This document shows, in pieces, positions 60,027 through 64,000 of a stretch of 64,000 bases of DNA; within the stretch, counting starts at the first letter, position 1, and every line of letters starts with the position of its first letter. The stretch comes from Abelmoschus esculentus. Taxonomy: Eukaryota; Streptophyta; Magnoliopsida; Malvales; Malvaceae. The position numbers and the translations under genes were made by a program. The stretch spans positions 14,843,501-14,907,500 of the forward strand of contig JAUCBN010000011.1 of NCBI GenBank assembly GCA_035048815.1, read 5' to 3'. Under the pieces are notes generated by a model. The model worked only from the letters and a program-made list of their open reading frames with translations. It ran no database searches and was not told where the DNA came from.

Positions 60027-61710
60027 ATACTGTTCGAATGTCCTGCACCCGAACCTCTCCTATCCCCGGATTCATCATATAAGCTAGATATGCTACACCT
60101 CCATATTGCATCAACTTTTCCGCTTGTAAAGCCAAAACCACATTAGACAAGAATCCCGTATACTCACTCCTCACCACAACCTCACTACCATCCAACAACC
60201 TCAAAGTAACCCGTTTCTTTTCAAAGTCCACCACGGCTCTATGCTCCGTCAACCAATCAACCCCCAAGATAAGATCAAAACCATGAAACGGTAACTCCAT
60301 CAAGTCAACCTCAAAGACATGCCCTTGCACCTTCAACGGATACCTCCTATACAACCTCCTAACGGTCACTATCTCACCCAAAGAACTAGTAACCACAACT
60401 CCCACATCTAAAACATCAACAGGGGTATCCCACATGTATGCATGCCCAATCGAAACATAAGAATGCGTAGATCCTGAATCTATCAAAGAAAACAATGGTA
60501 CATTCTGTAAAGAAAAAGTACCTGCAACCATATCCGTAGCATTACGGGCCCCACACTGAGCATAAACTCTACGGCCATCTCCCTGTCTCTGGAAAGGACC
60601 TCTACCTCCACCGTGTCCTCTGCCAGGTACCACGGTAACCTCAGCTCGATTACCAGCCTCACCAGCAAACCTCGGACATTCTTTCCTCCTGTGATCCTTA
60701 GATCTACAACCCATACAAGCACCAGTGGCCCACCAACACTCTCCTGGATGGCGTCTAGAACATAAGTTACAAACTGCTGCATCACCACCTCTACCGTACT
60801 GCTGAGCACGTCCGCCATGTCCAAAATCACCCCGGCGTCGATCAGCTCTATATCGGTTGTCTCGAAACTTCTTACCCTTACCACCTTGAGTACTAGCCTC
60901 AGCAGGCCTCGTTCCAACATCGGAAGACTTCCTAGCCTCCCTCAAAGACTCCTCGACATCCTTAGCCCGATTAACAAGCACATCAAACTCAGTGTACTCC
61001 GCAGCCAACAGGTATGTCTTAATCTCCGGATCCAAACCATATCGAAACCTATCACATCTCTTATGCTCCGTAGGAACCAACTCAGGAGCATAGTGACTCA
61101 ACCTGATAAACTGTATCTCATAGTCAGCCACACTCCTAGTGCCCTGCACCAGGGACATAAACTCCCTCCTCCGCGCATCCTCGTACTGCGGACCCAAGAA
61201 CTTCCGCACAAAGGCGGTCCTGAAGTACTCCCAAGTCAAGTTAGCAACTGCTACACCCGCTCTCGTGGTAGTCCACCATCTATAAGCATCCCCCTGAAGT
61301 AGAGAGACCACACAACCCAACCTACGGGCATCCTGACAGTCCATCTGGTCTAAAATCCTCTCGGTGCTAGCCAGCCACTCCTCAGCTGTACTCGGGTCAG
61401 ATCCACGGAACTGAACACCTCCCAAGCTATGCAAACGCTCAAGCGGTAGCCTTGGGGTAACTACAACGGCAGGTGTGGGAGCCGGTACGTGTACTCCAGC
61501 CATAATTGCTTGAAACGCACCCGTCATAGCCTGTATGAACGGTGCAAAGTCTCCGAACTGGCCTCCCACTGGAACTAGAGGCACACCAGCATGTGGCACG
61601 CCAACCGGTGAAGGAGGTGGAAGCGGTTCCTCCCTCACATTAGCCTCTCCCTCGGCCTGACCATCGGTGATCAAGCTCGCGGTAGCACGTGTCTCTCGTC
61701 TCCGAGGCAT
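59938..61710 (-). CDS. gag-PR: Element D gag and protease
   Basis: The ATG at 61710 (MPRRRETRATASL) is preferred over the upstream start of the open frame because Tekay gag proteins begin this way. The capsid region (WLASTERILDQMDC, YFRTAFVRKFLGPQ, SVADYEIQFIRLSHYAPEL) is followed by a basic stretch and two Cys/His knuckles, the second CMGCRSKDHRRKEC of CX2CX4HX4C form. Protease has DSG in SLIDSGSTHSYV near 60480 and LILGVDWL further on. About 590 codons are open; a frameshift near 59963 separates it from RT. It would package RNA and cleave the polyprotein. Best candidate in this window for supplying gag to B and C, though RT is broken. Confidence 0.88.
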   Translation of the reverse strand: MPRRRETRATASLITDGQAEGEANVREEPLPPPSPVGVPHAGVPLVPVGGQFGDFAPFIQAMTGAFQAIMAGVHVPAPTPAVVVTPRLPLERLHSLGGVQFRGSDPSTAEEWLASTERILDQMDCQDARRLGCVVSLLQGDAYRWWTTTRAGVAVANLTWEYFRTAFVRKFLGPQYEDARRREFMSLVQGTRSVADYEIQFIRLSHYAPELVPTEHKRCDRFRYGLDPEIKTYLLAAEYTEFDVLVNRAKDVEESLREARKSSDVGTRPAEASTQGGKGKKFRDNRYRADRRRGDFGHGGRAQQYGRGGDAAVCNLCSRRHPGECWWATGACMGCRSKDHRRKECPRFAGEAGNRAEVTVVPGRGHGGGRGPFQRQGDGRRVYAQCGARNATDMVAGTFSLQNVPLFSLIDSGSTHSYVSIGHAYMWDTPVDVLDVGVVVTSSLGEIVTVRRLYRRYPLKVQGHVFEVDLMELPFHGFDLILGVDWLTEHRAVVDFEKKRVTLRLLDGSEVVVRSEYTGFLSNVVLALQAEKLMQYGGVAYLAYMMNPGIGEVRVQDIRTVCDFPEVFLEELPRLPPNREVEFNRALCWY

Positions 61711-62053
61711 ATCCAAACACTTCAAACATATAGTTTTAAAACATAATATCAAAACATGATAAACTTACATTCGGGCAAGATCGAAGGGAAACCGAAGAAC
61801 ATCTAAAAACATGTTGGCATAGGCAATGTGTAACTGACCACCTCTTATACTCATAATTATTCTAAATGCACTCTCAATCTATGCGTACACCCACAACAAA
61901 GCATGTCACACTCAATCTATCATCCCAACATCCCAACACCAAACATAGCAATCAATACATACTTGACAAACCAACTACACACTCAACAAATCAACAACGC
62001 ATTTTACTCAACCTGACAACACACTTTTCTAATCGACAACATATTTTATTTAA
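61711..62053 (-). other. Element D leader
   Basis: Between PBS and gag. Minus-strand GTAAGT at 61763-61768 in GCCCGAATGTAAGT is conserved with B and C. No ORF assigned. Confidence 0.55.
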
Positions 62054-62069
62054 CCTGGCTCTGATACCA
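62054..62069 (-). other. Element D primer-binding site
   Basis: Minus strand TGGTATCAGAGCCAGG, initiator tRNA-Met type. Confidence 0.88.
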
Positions 62070-62074
62070 CCAAA

Positions 62075-64000
62075 TGTAACCCCCTTAGCCCAGCCTGGAC
62101 GAAACCGACACTAATGGGTCACACGGGGAATATCAAACCAAACCCGCGAAGGTTCGATTCAATAAACAACCCTAAAAACCGTAATATTTTTTTTCTTTTT
62201 GTTTTATCTTACCTAGATGCACGATTAAACTCCTATGTGTAATTAACTCAAGTAAGACAGAGACAGTCGCAGTTCATTCATTATAAGTAAATCAATCAAA
62301 CGCATACATTATTAGGGACCAAAAACGTGAGGAACTAATTTACATCACCATATTCATAATCAATCCACCGGATAACAAATAAACAAGCTTATCACATTCA
62401 ATGTACAGTTCAGATCATACAAGGTATCTTAATTAATCCATTTTACGTTCTAGCATTTATGGACTTAATTGCATAATATGTAATATTAGGTATTTCATCC
62501 ATCTTAAATCATACGATATGTATTCAGATTAAAACATGAATCATGGTGTCACAACATCACCTAAAATTACACATAAGTTCACTGTATTTGTTACTAAATT
62601 AAATCCTACGTTTCATGCATTCAAAACTCTTGAATTGTCCTTTTTAAGCCAGGTGTTTCGAAACAGCCCTTGGAGTGTTTCGGAACACGTCACCTATTTC
62701 GAAATAGGCCATAGAGTGTTTCGGAACAACCAATTCCAGTAGCATTTGGTACCGAACACTAGTTCGATACAAGCATGTCCAGTAGCATAAGGGTATCGAT
62801 ACTGCCACAGGGTGTTTCGATACCCCTTGTGTTCGGGACTGGGGTATGACGTTTCAAGCTCATTTAAGCCACCCAAACATAAACATTAATAACCCGAAAC
62901 TATATGAAACTTTCCTAGGCATATTCATCAACATAAACACACCTTAAACCATTTGTAAAGATCACAAGGAGACCTATAGGCATGCTTCCTAAAGATTGAA
63001 TAGCAACATAACAAACATGCTAAGCCATGCTTCACAATTCAAACATATCCAAAGTTCAACAAATAACAATCAATTAATAACGGTCTTATTACAACATGAA
63101 ACAAAGCCTAAAAGCTCACTCCTCTCATAGATTGTGTTACGCATTTCCTTGCCCAATTTATTTGCCAAAAACATACCAAATTCAAGTGATCTTCCCCTTG
63201 GTTTCCTTGCCTCGAACGTAGCTCCAAGTGCCTTTATTTTTCTGCAAGGATGAAAAGAGAGCTTAAGCAAACTTGCTTAGTGAGGAAGCTCTACACTAAT
63301 CATCAATGCATCCATTTTAAATCATGAAGAAAATATAATTTGAAACACATTATTAAGTCATGCATGTTAACATCTCATTCCCATAATCTTGAAATCATAT
63401 GCATCCTTGAATTCACATAACCTTTACAAAACAATTTATAAATGATGTACAATCTTAATCTCAAATTCATGTATGTATATTGGCATTCTAGTGACCACTT
63501 AATGTGAACCTCAAGTTCACCGAATACACGGATCCTTTTCTCAACATGCATCGATCGGACACTTAGTCACCCTTGTATACATGTTATCCCCCACTACACA
63601 TGGTTGGACACAAAGTCACCCTTGTTTACGTATGGGTTAACTATATGCACGGTCGGACACAAAGTCACCCTTGTTTACATATAGGCAAGCTCTACACGCA
63701 CGGTCGGACACAAAGTCACCCTTGTTTACGTGTAGGCGGCACTACCACGCACGGTTAGACACAAAGTCTCCCTTGTTTACGTGTAGGCAATATCATTGTT
63801 CTTTTTATTTTATAGTGCACTCAATCCTAATGACATGTCATTCGTATTCGAATCTAAAGTTAGTGTCACTAAGCCAATATCATAATCAAATATGCATGAT
63901 AACTTGCTGCTCATAATGCATGCATAATATGTTCAACAAATGAACCAAAGCCATGCCCAAGGCACCATCATGTATAAGGCAATTAACCACATTGTATTCC
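62075..64000 (-). repeat. Element D 5' LTR (cut by window end)
   Basis: First 1926 bases from its 3' end, colinear with 53656 on. It includes the TTCGAAAC module (62640-62830) and the ~50-base tandem array (63540-63790). Confidence 0.9.

Larger units (their letters stand above)
33825..64000 (+). mobile_element. Element F: non-autonomous Athila-type element (continues past window)
   Basis: F's 5' LTR is in pieces (33825-34163, 47448-48237, 49610-49708), separated by Tekay-like LTR G (with C inside) and solo LTR S. Its PBS (49715) is a clean tRNA-Asp type. Gag (49848 on) and protease (51554-52351) follow. Then comes a plant transposon protein ORF (52850-53610), with no RT or integrase between. 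Element D interrupts it at 53656, and the 3' end is not visible. Confidence 0.82.
53656..64000 (-). mobile_element. Element D: Del/Tekay-like chromovirus with full gene set (truncated by window end)
   Basis: Minus strand: 5' LTR (from beyond 64000 to 62075), PBS (62069-62054), gag-PR-RT-RH-IN-chromodomain (61710-57165), PPT (57161-57148), 3' LTR (57147-53656). It inserted in F's ORF2; the left flank is acttt, and the right TSD is outside the window. The two LTRs agree at nearly all compared positions, with mostly G:C to A:T differences. Three frameshifts and two stops break the polyprotein. It is the only copy here with gag and RT of this family, so a model for the partner of B and C. Confidence 0.9.

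Noticed and set aside
60817..61302. 161-codon plus-strand ORF
   Set aside because: Antisense of the element D gag; composition is Ser/Pro/Leu-rich, as expected of an antisense frame.

Overview
The window is plant nuclear DNA made almost entirely of nested LTR retrotransposons. I found no host gene, tRNA, rRNA or CRISPR array. The evidence is plant Ty1/copia and Ty3/gypsy polyproteins (Athila-type, and Del/Tekay-type with a C-terminal chromodomain), primer-binding sites complementary to plant tRNA-Asp and initiator tRNA-Met, long LTRs (about 1.3 to 3.5 kb) and five-base target-site duplications (TSDs). It looks like angiosperm heterochromatin; I cannot name the species.

Layout, outside in. 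Bases 1-623 are the end of a minisatellite (33-bp monomers in a 99-bp three-monomer unit). An old minus-strand gypsy element P (3' LTR 624-2400; protease remnant, PBS and the edge of its 5' LTR at 31534-33584) lies against it. Inside P is an Athila-type element A (2455-31533, TSD ataga). A's gag is split by a copia element (4099-12411), and its 3' region is split by a Tekay-like element B (18468-28880) followed by broken Tekay-like LTR pieces H (28881-30987). P's 5' LTR is split by a copia fragment X (33585-33824). X is split by a second Athila-type element F, which begins at 33825 and continues past the window end. F's 5' LTR holds a truncated solo Tekay-like LTR G (34164-47447), which itself contains Tekay-like element C (34638-45018, TSD cttta). 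F's LTR also holds a solo Athila-type LTR S (48238-49609, TSD tatac). F's interior is split by Tekay-like element D (53656 to beyond 64000). Nesting reaches five levels (P, X, F, G, C).

How the parts relate. D carries gag, protease, RT, RNase H, integrase and chromodomain, broken by three frameshifts and two stops. It is the likely model for the autonomous form. B and C have related LTRs, PBS and PPT, but a shared ~2.4 kb non-coding body replaces gag to RT, leaving an RNase H tail plus integrase and chromodomain. They look like a non-autonomous subfamily that would need gag and RT in trans. F is similarly reduced: gag and protease, then directly a 'putative plant transposon protein' ORF, with no RT or integrase in view. 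The copia element is youngest in appearance: nearly matching LTRs and one uninterrupted gag-pol frame broken only by five TAG codons. In A, most premature stops are also TAG, usually where F has CAG or CAA, which fits deamination of methylated cytosine at CHG sites.

Best candidates for something undescribed are the integrase-chromodomain-only LTR subfamily (B and C), the tandem arrays and TTCnnGAA palindromes inside its LTRs, and the 99-bp higher-order minisatellite. I saw no new defence, regulatory or metabolic system.
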